Assembly (NCBI GenBank): GCA_045642485.1
Contig: JAZUIV010000007.1
Location: forward strand, 1-30,425
DNA: 30,425 nucleotides
DNA from: Cacconaster sp045642485
Lineage (GTDB): Bacteria; Bacteroidota; Bacteroidia; Bacteroidales; UBA932
Direction: 5' to 3'
Shown here: one piece after another, positions 15,468-24,135 of the stretch
Layout: each line of letters starts with the position of its first letter
Numbering within the stretch: the first letter of the stretch is position 1
Notes under the pieces: generated by a model
Told to the model about the DNA's origin: nothing
The model's database searches: none
Seen by the model: only the letters and a program-made list of their open reading frames with translations
Position numbers and translations under genes: made by a program

Positions 15468-16745
15468 TTGAAAAGAATACAGGTCATATCGCTGGGCTGC
15501 TCCAAGAATCTGGTGGATTCGGAACGTCTGATGTCGCTCCTGCAGAGTCGTGGCTATGAACTTGCTCCGGAGGATGAGGACATCTCGCAGGGGAAGGTGG
15601 ACGAAGTCATAATCAACACCTGCGGATTCATCAACGACGCTAAGGAGGAGTCCATCAGGACAATACTTGAGGCCGCCGATGCAAAGACCAGGGGATATAT
15701 CGGCAAACTCTCCGTATTCGGGTGCCTCAGCCAGAGGTACAAAGGGGAGATTGAATCGGAGATTCCCGAGGTTGACAGTTGGCAGGGGGTGATGACTTTC
15801 GAAACGTTCGACAGAGTCCTAACCACCCCTTCCCATTATGCCTACCTGAAGATTTCCGAAGGGTGTGATCGCCGGTGCTCATACTGCGCCATCCCTATGA
15901 TACGGGGCCCGCACGTCAGTGTGCCGGTGGAAAAACTTGTCAGTGAGGCGGAAATGCTCGCCTCAAGGGGAGTCAGGGAATTGATTCTGATAGCTCAGGA
16001 CACCGCCTGGTACGGTCTTGACCTGTATGGGAAACGGATGCTGGGTCATCTTCTCGAGAAACTTTCCGCAGTGGAGGGAATAGAGTGGATAAGGCTCCAC
16101 TACAGTTATCCCGACGGATTCCCGGAGGATGCCATCGGAATTATGGCGTCAAATCCTAAAATCTGCAAGTATCTTGACATTCCTCTCCAACATTCGGAAG
16201 ACGTTGTCCTCAAGGCGATGAGACGCACGATTACGGCGGCTCAGACCAGGGCTTTCATAGAAAGGCTCCGCAGAGACATTCCCGGAGTCGTGCTTCGCAC
16301 CACTCTTATGGTGGGCCACCCCGGAGAAGGGGAGAGGGAATTCGAATCACTTCTTGACTTTGTCAGGGAGTGCAGGTTCGAGAGGCTGGGGGCTTTCACC
16401 TATTCGGAGGAGGAGGGCACATACGGCGCGGCTCACCTGAAGGATGATGTGCCTGAACAGGTGAAGAGGGAAAGGTATGACAGGCTGATGGAAATGCAGA
16501 GCGGCATTTCACTCGATTATAACGTTTCCAGAATCGGGACGGAGGAGAAGGTGCTGGTGGACGGCTTTCAGGACGGAGTGCTGACGGCCCGCAGTTTCGG
16601 GGAGTCTCCCGATGTGGACGGGCAGATTCTGATAGGCGATGCGGAGTCTCTGTCGAAAGTGTCCGCGGATAGCGTGGCCGGCCAATTTTTGAAAGTAAGG
16701 ATAGAAAGTGCCGACGAATATGATTTGTTGGCCAGAATAGTATAG
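15468..16745 (+). CDS. rimO: Ribosomal protein S12 methylthiotransferase RimO
   Basis: 425 residues starting at TTG 15468, 3 bases after the DUF5606 stop; no ATG lies before the conserved ISLGCSKNLVDSERL, so TTG is the probable start. RimO adds a methylthio group to an aspartate of S12. The UPF0004 domain cysteines are Cys11, Cys52 and Cys86. The radical SAM cluster motif CDRRCSYC supplies Cys133, 137 and 140. The C-terminal 65 residues (GTEEKVLVDGF onward) are the TRAM domain. SLGCSKN and IRGPHVS separate it from the tRNA enzyme MiaB. Confidence 0.94.
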   Translation: MKRIQVISLGCSKNLVDSERLMSLLQSRGYELAPEDEDISQGKVDEVIINTCGFINDAKEESIRTILEAADAKTRGYIGKLSVFGCLSQRYKGEIESEIPEVDSWQGVMTFETFDRVLTTPSHYAYLKISEGCDRRCSYCAIPMIRGPHVSVPVEKLVSEAEMLASRGVRELILIAQDTAWYGLDLYGKRMLGHLLEKLSAVEGIEWIRLHYSYPDGFPEDAIGIMASNPKICKYLDIPLQHSEDVVLKAMRRTITAAQTRAFIERLRRDIPGVVLRTTLMVGHPGEGEREFESLLDFVRECRFERLGAFTYSEEEGTYGAAHLKDDVPEQVKRERYDRLMEMQSGISLDYNVSRIGTEEKVLVDGFQDGVLTARSFGESPDVDGQILIGDAESLSKVSADSVAGQFLKVRIESADEYDLLARIV

Positions 16746-16747
16746 TT

Positions 16748-17722
16748 ATGGAAGGACAGTATAAAATCGGTGTTCTGACTTCCGGAGGTGATGCTCCGGG
16801 GATGAATCCCGCCATCCGTGCCGTGACACGAGCCGCGATATGCGAAGGATGGCAAGTTTTCGGCATCTACCGTGGATGGGAGGGGCTGATACACGGTGAA
16901 ATCAAGGAATTTACCACTGAAAGCGTCTCAAACCTGATGCAAAGGGGCGGCACCATCCTCAAGACAGCCCGCAGCGATGAGTTCCGGACCGTCGAGGGGC
17001 GAGCCAAGGCGTATGAGACGATAAAGAAGTTCGGAATTGACGCACTTGTCGTCATAGGAGGCAACGGCTCTCTTGCCGGGGCCCAGGAACTTGCCCGTGA
17101 GCACGACATTCCTGTCATCGGCCTTCCGGGCACCATCGACAACGACCTTTACGGCACGGACCATACAATCGGCTATGACACCGCACTGAACACCATAGTG
17201 GAGTGCGTGGATAAAATCCACGACACCGCCGCTTCTCACGACAGGATTTTCTTCGTTGAGGTGATGGGGCGTGACGCCGGTTTTCTCGCCCAGAACAGTG
17301 CCATCGCAGCAGGTGCGGAGGCGGCAATCATCCCCGAGGACAATACCGACATCGACCAGTTGGCCACCTTCATCGAAAGGGGAATCAGAAAGACAAAGAA
17401 CAGTTCGATTGTGATTGTCTCCGAGAAGGATGGCGGAGCAATGCACTATGCCCAGCGCGTGAAAAAGGAGTATCCGCAATATGACGTGAGAGTCTCCATC
17501 CTGGGACATCTCCAGCGTGGAGGGAAGCCGAGCGCATATGACCGTATCCTTGCCTCGCGGATGGGTGTGGCGGCCATTCAGGCTCTGAAGGAGGGGCAGC
17601 GCAACGTGATGATAGGCATCTGTGACGACGTTCTGGTAAACGTCCCCATAGCCAGGGCCATCAAGATAAACAAGGAAATTGACAAGGAACTGATTGATGT
17701 CCTTGATATACTTTCACATTAA
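16748..17722 (+). CDS. pfkA: ATP-dependent 6-phosphofructokinase
   Basis: 324 residues, the usual length of about 320. It phosphorylates fructose 6-phosphate in glycolysis. TSGGDAPGMN is at 11-20, the catalytic PGTIDNDLYGTD at 117-128, and MGRDAGFLA follows. The residue after the conserved GGN/GGD pair is Gly107, which is typical of ATP-using rather than pyrophosphate-using enzymes. Asp103 of E. coli PfkA, a magnesium-ATP contact, is replaced here by Asn106 (GGNGS). It starts 2 bases after rimO and is followed 14 bases later by fabG. Confidence 0.94.
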   Translation: MEGQYKIGVLTSGGDAPGMNPAIRAVTRAAICEGWQVFGIYRGWEGLIHGEIKEFTTESVSNLMQRGGTILKTARSDEFRTVEGRAKAYETIKKFGIDALVVIGGNGSLAGAQELAREHDIPVIGLPGTIDNDLYGTDHTIGYDTALNTIVECVDKIHDTAASHDRIFFVEVMGRDAGFLAQNSAIAAGAEAAIIPEDNTDIDQLATFIERGIRKTKNSSIVIVSEKDGGAMHYAQRVKKEYPQYDVRVSILGHLQRGGKPSAYDRILASRMGVAAIQALKEGQRNVMIGICDDVLVNVPIARAIKINKEIDKELIDVLDILSH

Positions 17723-17736
17723 TTATTTGTACTGAG

Positions 17737-18483
17737 ATGAGATTACTTGATGGAAAAGTCGCCCTGATAACGGGAGCGGCCAGAGGCATCGGGAAACAGA
17801 TTGCCTTGAAGTTCGCGGCTGAAGGCGCGGACATAGTTTTTACCGATCTGGTGATTGACGATATCGCGCTCGCCACAAAGTCGGAACTGGAGGCCTGCGG
17901 GGTCACCGTTTCGGCCATCGCCTCCGATGCTTCGTCGTTCGAGGACGCTCACAAAGTCGTGGAGACGGCCCTGTCCCAATTCGGGCACATTGACATTCTT
18001 GTCAACAATGCCGGAATCACAAAGGACGGCCTTATGCTCAGAATGGCTGAATCCCAGTGGGATGCGGTGCTTAATGTGAATCTGAAGAGTGCCTTCAACT
18101 TCATCCACGCAATTTCTCCCGTTATGCTCAAGCAGAGGGGAGGGTCCATCATCAACATCGGCTCCGTGGTGGGTGTACACGGCAATGCCGGGCAATGCAA
18201 TTATTCCGCGTCGAAGGCCGGAATGATAGGCCTGGCAAAATCCATTGCCCAGGAACTCGGTCCCCGTGGAGTGAGGGCCAATGTCGTCGCCCCCGGATTT
18301 ATCCTCACCAAGATGACCGAATCTATGCCTGAGGCCATGCTCAAGGCGTGGGAGGCAAGAATCCCTATGCGCCGCGGAGGCCTTCCCGAGGAGATAGCCA
18401 ATGTCTGCTGCTTCCTTGCCAGCGACCTTGCATCCTATGTCACCGGCCAGGTCATCCAGGTTGACGGCGGGATGGGAATGTAA
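17737..18483 (+). CDS. fabG: 3-oxoacyl-ACP reductase
   Basis: 248 residues, a classical short-chain dehydrogenase. It reduces 3-oxoacyl-ACP with NADPH in fatty acid synthesis. The nucleotide-binding TGAARGIG is near residues 13-20, NNAG near 89-92, and the catalytic Ser of NIGSVVG plus YSASK follow, with the NVVAPGFI substrate segment after them. It ends the plus-strand run. Its TAA stop abuts the stop of the convergent lgt gene with no base between. Confidence 0.9.
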   Translation: MRLLDGKVALITGAARGIGKQIALKFAAEGADIVFTDLVIDDIALATKSELEACGVTVSAIASDASSFEDAHKVVETALSQFGHIDILVNNAGITKDGLMLRMAESQWDAVLNVNLKSAFNFIHAISPVMLKQRGGSIINIGSVVGVHGNAGQCNYSASKAGMIGLAKSIAQELGPRGVRANVVAPGFILTKMTESMPEAMLKAWEARIPMRRGGLPEEIANVCCFLASDLASYVTGQVIQVDGGMGM

Positions 18484-19362
18484 CTATCTGTTGACGTTTC
18501 TTTGAGATTTGGGCGGAGGACAGTAATGTACCTTCGCCTTTTTCGTGCGTCTTGCCGGCTCCTTCCTGGAGATGCTCCACCAGATGAAATAGACTCCTGC
18601 CAGAATGAAGGGGATGCTCAGAATCTGCCCCATATCCAGTGCCATACCCTCCTCGAAATCCACCTGCTTCTCCTTGATGAACTCGATGAGGAACCTCATC
18701 CCGAAACATCCTATGAAGAAGAGTCCCAGGAAGAACCCCTTGTGCACCTTGTCCAGGGCTTTTAGATAGACGGTCAGCAGGACAATCCCCAGAACAAGAT
18801 AGGAGAGGGCCTCGTAAAGTTGGGTGGGGTGCTTGGCCACGGTCTCTCCGGCTCTTGCAAAGACGAACCCCCAGGGGAGGGATGTCTCGCAACCGTATAT
18901 TTCGGAGTTGAAGAGATTGCCCAGCCTGATGAAGAAGGCGGCGAAGCAGACCGCGATGGCAAGCCTGTCGAAGAGCCACAGCGTGTCGAAATCGTATGCC
19001 TTGCCATATTTGTGGGCGTACCAGAGCAATGCCAGAATGACACCGATTGTCCCTCCGTGTGAAGCCAGGCCTCCTTCCCATATCTTGAGTATCTCCCCGA
19101 AATGCTCCGGGGTGAAGTAGTAATCCGGCTGGTAGAAGATGCAGTGCCCCAGGCGCGCTCCCACGATTGTTCCGATCAGCAGGGCATAGAGCAGAGGTTC
19201 CAGGATTTTGGTGTCAAGCCCCTCCCTGTTGAAAAACTTCACGAAAAGCCAGTATCCCAGCGGGAAACCGGCAATGAAGCAGAAGGAGTAATAGCGCAGG
19301 GCGAGAGGCCCTATTTTGCAGATGACGGGGTCAACATTCCATATAATTGATAAGAAATCCAT
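18484..19362 (-). CDS. lgt: Prolipoprotein diacylglyceryl transferase
   Basis: 292 residues, a polytopic inner-membrane enzyme that attaches diacylglycerol to the lipobox cysteine of prolipoproteins. The key histidine lies in GGLASHGGTIGV, the signature arginine and asparagine in RLGNLFNSEIYG, and a further arginine in GMRFLIEF. HPTQLYEA is also typical. About seven hydrophobic segments are visible. The tail after the last helix is short and basic. It starts 7 bases after the methyltransferase stop and so is probably cotranscribed with it. Confidence 0.94.
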   Translation of the reverse strand: MDFLSIIWNVDPVICKIGPLALRYYSFCFIAGFPLGYWLFVKFFNREGLDTKILEPLLYALLIGTIVGARLGHCIFYQPDYYFTPEHFGEILKIWEGGLASHGGTIGVILALLWYAHKYGKAYDFDTLWLFDRLAIAVCFAAFFIRLGNLFNSEIYGCETSLPWGFVFARAGETVAKHPTQLYEALSYLVLGIVLLTVYLKALDKVHKGFFLGLFFIGCFGMRFLIEFIKEKQVDFEEGMALDMGQILSIPFILAGVYFIWWSISRKEPARRTKKAKVHYCPPPKSQRNVNR

Positions 19363-19369
19363 CGTATCA

Positions 19370-20278
19370 CTATCTTTCGAGTCTGGAGAAGACGCTCAGG
19401 GGAAGGGCTTTGCCGAAATTGTCCCTCAGTACGAGTTCTCCGTAGTCAAGTTTCTTGAAATTGCCTCCGAAGGCGCTTCTGACCAGTGTGTCCGCAAGGA
19501 CTGCAGAGTAGCCGTTGGAATAGAGGTTCAGCACCATAAAACTGTCGGATGGGGCCAGGATGGCGGCGCAGGCGCCGAGCAGTTCGAACAGACATTCGTC
19601 GAGTTTCCACTTCTCTCCGTCCGGGCCGTGCCCGTAGGCGGGAGGGTCGAGAATCAGGCCGTTGTAAAGGTTTCCCCGCCTTGCCTCGCGACGGGCGAAC
19701 TTCAGGGCGTCTTCGATTATCCATCGGATTCCGTCAAGGGAACTGAGTTCCATATTGCCTCTGGCCCAGGTTACGACCTGCCTGACAGAGTCAAGGTGGG
19801 TCACCTGTGCTCCCGCTTTGGCGGCGGCCAGAGAAGCCGCTCCCGTATATGCGAACAGGTTCAGGACTTTGGGGGCTCCCTGCAGGTTGCCGGAGGAGGC
19901 AATCCTTTGCACCTGGGTGCGGATATAGTCCCAGTTGGGGGCCTGCTCCGGGAATACTCCCACGTGTTTGAAACTGGTCAGCCCCAACCTCAGGCGGAAT
20001 CCGCAGGCCGGATAGGCAATGGTCCACTGCTCCTGCATCCTGTGGAGCATATTCCACGACCCGCTGTCCTCCTTCCCGGCCTTGCCGAAACCTGCACCGG
20101 GCTTGAATTCGGTGTTGGCGCGCCTGAACCACTCCGAATCGCTCAGACTCTTTTTCCACAGGGCCTTGGGCTCGGGGCGGATTGTGACATACTCGCCGAA
20201 CCGTTCCAGTTTGCTGAAATCGCCCGAGTCAATCAACTCGTAATCTTTCCAATCTTTTGACGGTTCTTCTATTGTCAT
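19370..20278 (-). CDS. Class I SAM-dependent methyltransferase, RlmI-like
   Basis: 302 residues from ATG 20278; the frame is open to 20347, but that extension would cover the pgk promoter. The N-terminal WKDYELIDSGDFSKLERFG resembles the RNA-binding start of Bacteroidota RlmI-like proteins. The SAM-binding motif is VLNLFAYTGAASLAAAKAGA, with the acidic HLD in the next strand, and the catalytic motif is LDPPAYGHGPDGEKW. The family methylates 23S rRNA bases; the exact target cannot be told. No conserved PUA cysteine pattern is evident. The predicted transcription start is within a few bases of the start codon, so the message may be leaderless. Confidence 0.82.
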   Translation of the reverse strand: MTIEEPSKDWKDYELIDSGDFSKLERFGEYVTIRPEPKALWKKSLSDSEWFRRANTEFKPGAGFGKAGKEDSGSWNMLHRMQEQWTIAYPACGFRLRLGLTSFKHVGVFPEQAPNWDYIRTQVQRIASSGNLQGAPKVLNLFAYTGAASLAAAKAGAQVTHLDSVRQVVTWARGNMELSSLDGIRWIIEDALKFARREARRGNLYNGLILDPPAYGHGPDGEKWKLDECLFELLGACAAILAPSDSFMVLNLYSNGYSAVLADTLVRSAFGGNFKKLDYGELVLRDNFGKALPLSVFSRLER

Positions 20279-20281
20279 ATG

Positions 20282-20313
20282 TTGCAAATATATGCATAAT
20301 TTTTGTACTTTTG
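20282..20313 (+). promoter_or_regulatory. pgk promoter
   Basis: TTG at 20282-20284 and TACTTTTG at 20306-20313 are separated by 21 bases, close to the Bacteroidota consensus. The start site would be near 20319, about 29 bases before the pgk ATG. Confidence 0.65.
20285..20292 (-). promoter_or_regulatory. -7 element for the methyltransferase-lgt pair
   Basis: On the minus strand the element reads TATATTTG (plus strand CAAATATA). It lies only 6 bases before the start codon at 20278, predicting a leaderless or nearly leaderless message. It overlaps the region of the divergent pgk promoter. Confidence 0.5.
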
Positions 20314-20347
20314 TACGCATTGAAAATGATATGCAAACAACCATCAT

Positions 20348-21601
20348 ATGAAAAACATTGAGACTTATGACTTTAATGGCAAGAAGGCCATTGTCCGCGT
20401 TGATTTCAACGTCCCTTTGAATGAAAAATTCGAAATCACGGATGACACCCGTATCCGCGCCGCGATTCCCACGCTGAAGAAGGTCCTCGCAGGAGGCGGT
20501 TCCCTGATTATCATGTCACATCTCGGACGTCCGAAGGGCCCCGCTGACAAATTCTCCCTCAAACACATCATCGACAGGGTGAGCAGTTATCTCGGAGTTC
20601 CCGTGCAGTTCGCTCCCGATTGCCAGAAGGCTGACGAGCAGGTCGCAGCACTGAAGCCCGGAGAGGCGCTGGTGCTCGAGAATCTCCGCTTCTATGCAGA
20701 AGAGGAGGGCAAACCCCGCGGACTTGCAGAGGATGCCACCGATGAGGAGAAGAAGGCCGCAAAGGCCGCTGTCAAGGAGAGTCAGAAGGCATTCGTCGCC
20801 AAGCTGGCATCCTATGCCGACTGCTATATCAACGACGCTTTCGGTACCGCTCACCGCGCTCACGCTTCAACGGCTCTGATAGCCAAATATTTCCCGAATG
20901 ACAAAATGTTCGGTTTCCTGATGAACGGTGAAATCAAGGCCATTGACAATGTCCTCAAGAATGCCCAACATCCTTTCACCGCAATCATCGGCGGCTCCAA
21001 GGTCTCATCCAAACTCGAAGTCCTGAAGAACCTTGTCACCAAAGTTGACAACCTCATCATCGGTGGAGGAATGGGTTACACCTTCATAAAAGCTCAGGGC
21101 GGCAAAATCGGCGACTCTCTGCACGAGGATGAACTTATCCCCGATGCTCTGGATATCCTCAAGACCGCAGAGGAAAAGGGCGTCAACATCTCCCTCTCCG
21201 TGGAGACTGTTGTAGCTGACCAGTTCAGCAACGAGGCCAACACAAAGGTCGTCCCTTCAACTGATATCCCTGACGGATGGGAGGGTATGGATGCCGGCAA
21301 GGCTTCCCTGGAAAACTGGAAGAAGATAATCCTCTCCTCCAAGACTATCCTCTGGAACGGCCCTGTAGGTGTATTTGAGATGCCCACGTTCGCAAAGGGT
21401 ACTCTCCAGATTGCCGAGGATCTCGCAGCGGCCACTGCCGCCGGCGCCTACACTCTTGTGGGTGGTGGAGATTCCGTGGCTGCAGTCACCCAGATGGGTT
21501 ATGCTGACAAGGTGAGTTATGTTTCCACCGGTGGCGGAGCAATGCTTGAAGCCATTGAAGGCAAGGATCTTCCCGGTATCGCCGCTATCCGCGAGGCATA
21601 G
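20348..21601 (+). CDS. pgk: Phosphoglycerate kinase
   Basis: 417 residues. It transfers phosphate from 1,3-bisphosphoglycerate to ADP in glycolysis. The N-terminal VRVDFNVPLN, SHLGRPKG and LENLRFYAEEEGKP motifs bind the sugar phosphate; the C-terminal LWNGPVGVFEMPTFAKGT and VGGGDSVAAV motifs bind the nucleotide. An insertion of about 15 residues rich in Asp, Glu, Ala and Lys (around 125-145) follows the LRFYAEE segment, as is usual in Bacteroidota. It is monocistronic, with its own promoter and a strong terminator. Confidence 0.97.
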   Translation: MKNIETYDFNGKKAIVRVDFNVPLNEKFEITDDTRIRAAIPTLKKVLAGGGSLIIMSHLGRPKGPADKFSLKHIIDRVSSYLGVPVQFAPDCQKADEQVAALKPGEALVLENLRFYAEEEGKPRGLAEDATDEEKKAAKAAVKESQKAFVAKLASYADCYINDAFGTAHRAHASTALIAKYFPNDKMFGFLMNGEIKAIDNVLKNAQHPFTAIIGGSKVSSKLEVLKNLVTKVDNLIIGGGMGYTFIKAQGGKIGDSLHEDELIPDALDILKTAEEKGVNISLSVETVVADQFSNEANTKVVPSTDIPDGWEGMDAGKASLENWKKIILSSKTILWNGPVGVFEMPTFAKGTLQIAEDLAAATAAGAYTLVGGGDSVAAVTQMGYADKVSYVSTGGGAMLEAIEGKDLPGIAAIREA

Positions 21602-21622
21602 GGGCCCGTTTTGAAATGATTG

Positions 21623-21657
21623 AAAAAAGGTCTGTCCGAAACGGGCAGGCCTTTTTT
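21623..21657. terminator. Strong bidirectional terminator between pgk and the DAHP synthase gene
   Basis: A 16-base-pair stem (21623-21638 with 21642-21657, two G-U pairs as RNA) has a 3-base loop, a T6 tract on one side and an A6 tract on the other, so it can end both pgk and the convergent pyrH-frr-aroG operon. It is 21 bases after the pgk stop and 20 bases from the opposing stop. Confidence 0.9.
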
Positions 21658-21677
21658 ATGGTGGTCGGGACCGAAGG

Positions 21678-22730
21678 TCAGGACTGGCGGTCAATTGCGG
21701 CCTGATGGAGAAGTTGGAACAACTCTTCCACAAAGACCGGGTCGAGATTCCTGTTCTTCGCCCCTTCTGAAGCAATCTGCTGAATCTGTTCCCACCTGGG
21801 CTGCTGCAGGATTGTCAGATTGTGCTCTTTCTTGAATTCTCCCAGCTTTTCGACGACTGCCATCCTTTCGGCAATGACATCCAACAGGTTCTCGTCAATG
21901 ATGTCTATCCTTGAACGCAACTGTTCGAGTTCTTTCTGCAGCGAGCGTGATTGCGCGTAGATGTCTTTTATCGAGATGGTTTTGAGTATTGAGACCAGCG
22001 CTTCCGGCGTGAGTTGCTGCCGGCTGTCACTCAATGCCTCGTCCGGGTTGAAGTGCGATTCCAGAAACAGCCCTGCAAATCCGAGGTCGAGAGCCTTCTG
22101 GACCACCTCCGGGATGTATTCGCGACATCCTGTGATGTGGCTGGCATCACCGTACATCGGAACTTCAGGCATTCTCTGCATCAGTTCAATGGGTACCTGC
22201 CATTTGGGCAGATTGCGGTAGCGGCTCTTCTCATAGAAGGAAAATCCCCGGTGGATGGCCGCAACTTCGGTTATTCCAACGGCACGGAACCGTTCGATGG
22301 CGCCCTGCCACAAATCGACGTCGGGATTGACAGGATTCTTTACGAAGACAGTGATATCTCCACATCCCCGGAGCGCATCTGCAATCTCCTGAGTGTCAAA
22401 AGGATTTGTCGAGGTACGTGCCCCTATCCAGACTTTTTTGAGACCGGCTTTCAGCACTGCTTCGGCGTGGGAAGCTTTTGCTATTTCAACCATCCCATCC
22501 ACTCCGAACTCGGACTGGACGGATGCGACCCAGTCAACGGCCTTCTGTCCGACACCTTCAAAGCATCCCGGACGCGTACGAGGTTTCCACGCTCCGGCGC
22601 GGAATGCTTCAAGTTCGAAGCCGGCGCTTTTCATCTCCGCACGAAGAGACACTATGGCACTTACCGTGTCATAGAGCTGTTTCAGCGATTCTGCGCTGCA
22701 GGGTCCTGCAATCAGTTTTATTTTCCGCAC
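21678..22730 (-). CDS. Bifunctional DAHP synthase / chorismate mutase
   Basis: 350 residues from a GTG start at 22730, 6 bases after the frr stop. The N-terminal domain (about 1-260) is a class I DAHP synthase of the AroG-beta/KDPS-like kind with IAGPCSAES at the start, RAGAWKPRT, FVKNPVNPD and AIHRGFS. It condenses phosphoenolpyruvate with erythrose 4-phosphate, the first shikimate step. The C-terminal domain (about 263-350) is an AroQ-type all-helical chorismate mutase with LRSRIDIIDENLLDVIAERM and a further helix QLLHQAAI. This fusion of the first aromatic step with the Phe/Tyr branch step is known in Bacteroidota and may allow prephenate-linked feedback. Confidence 0.92.
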   Translation of the reverse strand: MRKIKLIAGPCSAESLKQLYDTVSAIVSLRAEMKSAGFELEAFRAGAWKPRTRPGCFEGVGQKAVDWVASVQSEFGVDGMVEIAKASHAEAVLKAGLKKVWIGARTSTNPFDTQEIADALRGCGDITVFVKNPVNPDVDLWQGAIERFRAVGITEVAAIHRGFSFYEKSRYRNLPKWQVPIELMQRMPEVPMYGDASHITGCREYIPEVVQKALDLGFAGLFLESHFNPDEALSDSRQQLTPEALVSILKTISIKDIYAQSRSLQKELEQLRSRIDIIDENLLDVIAERMAVVEKLGEFKKEHNLTILQQPRWEQIQQIASEGAKNRNLDPVFVEELFQLLHQAAIDRQS

Positions 22731-22736
22731 GAAACC

Positions 22737-23300
22737 TCAGACAGTCATTATCTCTTTTTCCTTGGCGGCGAGAACTTCATCCACTTTCTTGGAGAAAGAA
22801 TCGGTGTTTTTCTGCGCCTGGGCTTCAAAATCCTTCTCGGAATCTTCAGGAAGGCCTTCCTTCTGCAACTTCTTCAGGAGATCGATTGCCTCCCTGCGGG
22901 CATTGCGGATGCTGACCTTGGCTGTCTCGCCGGCTGAGCGGGCTTTCTTGACAAGGTCTTTCCTGCGTTCCTCGGTGAGGGCGGGCACATTGATGCGGAT
23001 AACTTCTCCGTTGTTCTGGGGAGCGAATCCGAGATTGGAATCGATGATAGCCTTTTCGATGGCGCGAATCAGATTCTTGTCCCAGGGCTGGATAATCATT
23101 GTCTTTGCGTCAGGAGTAGTGATGCTTGATACCTGGGGAAGGGGAGTGGGTGTTCCGTAGTAATCTATGTACACGGCGTTGAATACTGCCGGATTGGCTT
23201 TGCCGGCACGGTAGTTCTTCAGTTCTTCCTCAAGATGCGAAACCGCACTCTGCATCTTTGTCACAGCGGCTTCCACCGCTTCTTTTCCTTTTTGAATCAT
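22737..23300 (-). CDS. frr: Ribosome recycling factor
   Basis: 187 residues from ATG 23300; E. coli has 185. The frame is open upstream into pyrH, but homology begins at MIQKGKEAVEAAVTKM. With EF-G it splits post-termination ribosomes. The signatures LKNYRAGKANP, YYGTPTPLPQVSSITTPDA, INVPALTEERRKDLVKKA and SIRNARREAIDLLKKLQKEG are present. It lies 20 bases after pyrH, the usual pairing. Confidence 0.96.
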   Translation of the reverse strand: MIQKGKEAVEAAVTKMQSAVSHLEEELKNYRAGKANPAVFNAVYIDYYGTPTPLPQVSSITTPDAKTMIIQPWDKNLIRAIEKAIIDSNLGFAPQNNGEVIRINVPALTEERRKDLVKKARSAGETAKVSIRNARREAIDLLKKLQKEGLPEDSEKDFEAQAQKNTDSFSKKVDEVLAAKEKEIMTV

Positions 23301-23320
23301 ATCTGTTCTCTTTTTGTTTT

Positions 23321-24031
23321 CTATTCGGGACTGATTGTCGTGCAAACGCCGGTACCGGCCACAACCTGTTCGAGGTTCCCTTCCCTGCGGATATTGAAGA
23401 CTATGACAGGCATATTGTTCTCCTTGCACAGGGTGAAGGCCGTAAGGTCCATAACCTTCAGTTCATCGGCGAGAACCTTGTCGAAGGAGATGGAGTCGAA
23501 ACGCCTGGCCTGAGGATTCTTTGCGGGGTCGCTGTCATAGACGCCGTCCACCTTTGTCCCCTTGAGCAATGCGTCGCAACGGAGTTCGCAGGCTCTGAGA
23601 GCGGCCCCTGAATCGGTGGTGAAGAAGGGGTTCCCCGTGCCGCCGGCCACAAGGGCGACGCCGCCGCCTTCGAGGTAGTCGAGGACTTCGTCTCTCATAT
23701 AATATCTTGCCATCGGCATCATCGGGGTGGAGGTGAAGACCTCTGCCCTGACTCCGTGACTGCGGAGGGCCAGACTCAGGCCGATGCTGTTGATGACAGT
23801 GGCAAGCATTCCCATCTGGTCGCCGCGGACGCGGTCAAATCCTTTGGAGGCTCCGCTCAAACCGCGGAAAATGTTGCCGCCACCGATTACTATGGCTATC
23901 TGAACACCTTTTTTCGCTATACCGGCGATTTGGGCGGCGAAGGCGTCTATGGCTTTTTCGTCAAGCCCGACACCGTTTTCTCCACCCAGGGTTTCACCAC
24001 TCAGTTTGAGAAGAATACGCTTGTATGACAT
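23321..24031 (-). CDS. pyrH: UMP kinase
   Basis: 236 residues from ATG 24031 (MSYKRILLKLSGE); the frame is open nine codons further up without conserved residues. It phosphorylates UMP to UDP, the step after the pyr operon products. IAIVIGGGNIFRG, DQMGMLATVINS and TDSGAALRACEL are the bacterial UMP kinase motifs of the amino-acid kinase fold. The family is usually hexameric and inhibited by UTP. It is first in a minus-strand operon with frr and the DAHP synthase gene. Confidence 0.96.
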   Translation of the reverse strand: MSYKRILLKLSGETLGGENGVGLDEKAIDAFAAQIAGIAKKGVQIAIVIGGGNIFRGLSGASKGFDRVRGDQMGMLATVINSIGLSLALRSHGVRAEVFTSTPMMPMARYYMRDEVLDYLEGGGVALVAGGTGNPFFTTDSGAALRACELRCDALLKGTKVDGVYDSDPAKNPQARRFDSISFDKVLADELKVMDLTAFTLCKENNMPVIVFNIRREGNLEQVVAGTGVCTTISPE

Positions 24032-24055
24032 CACTCTTGCAGGTTTAAAGATTAA

Positions 24056-24086
24056 CAAAAGTAACTAAATATTATTTTTTTTACAA
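24056..24086 (-). promoter_or_regulatory. pyrH promoter
   Basis: On the minus strand the -7 element reads TACTTTTG (24063-24056), with TTG (24086-24084) 20 bases upstream. The start codon is 24 bases downstream of the -7 element. Confidence 0.6.
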
Positions 24087-24095
24087 CTTTAGGCG

Positions 24096-24103
24096 TATAT
24101 TTG
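24096..24103 (+). promoter_or_regulatory. -7 element for the cytochrome b gene
   Basis: TATATTTG lies 32 bases before the start codon at 24136, divergent from the pyrH promoter. A T-rich stretch but no clear TTTG box lies upstream. Confidence 0.55.
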
Positions 24104-24135
24104 CACTCTGAACTGAAACAACACAACTTAAAACT

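Noticed and set aside
19316..20260. 314-codon plus-strand open frame opposite the methyltransferase
   Set aside because: It is fully antisense to a gene with clear SAM-binding and DPPAYG motifs; its translation has no recognisable domain. Long antisense frames are expected at this GC content.
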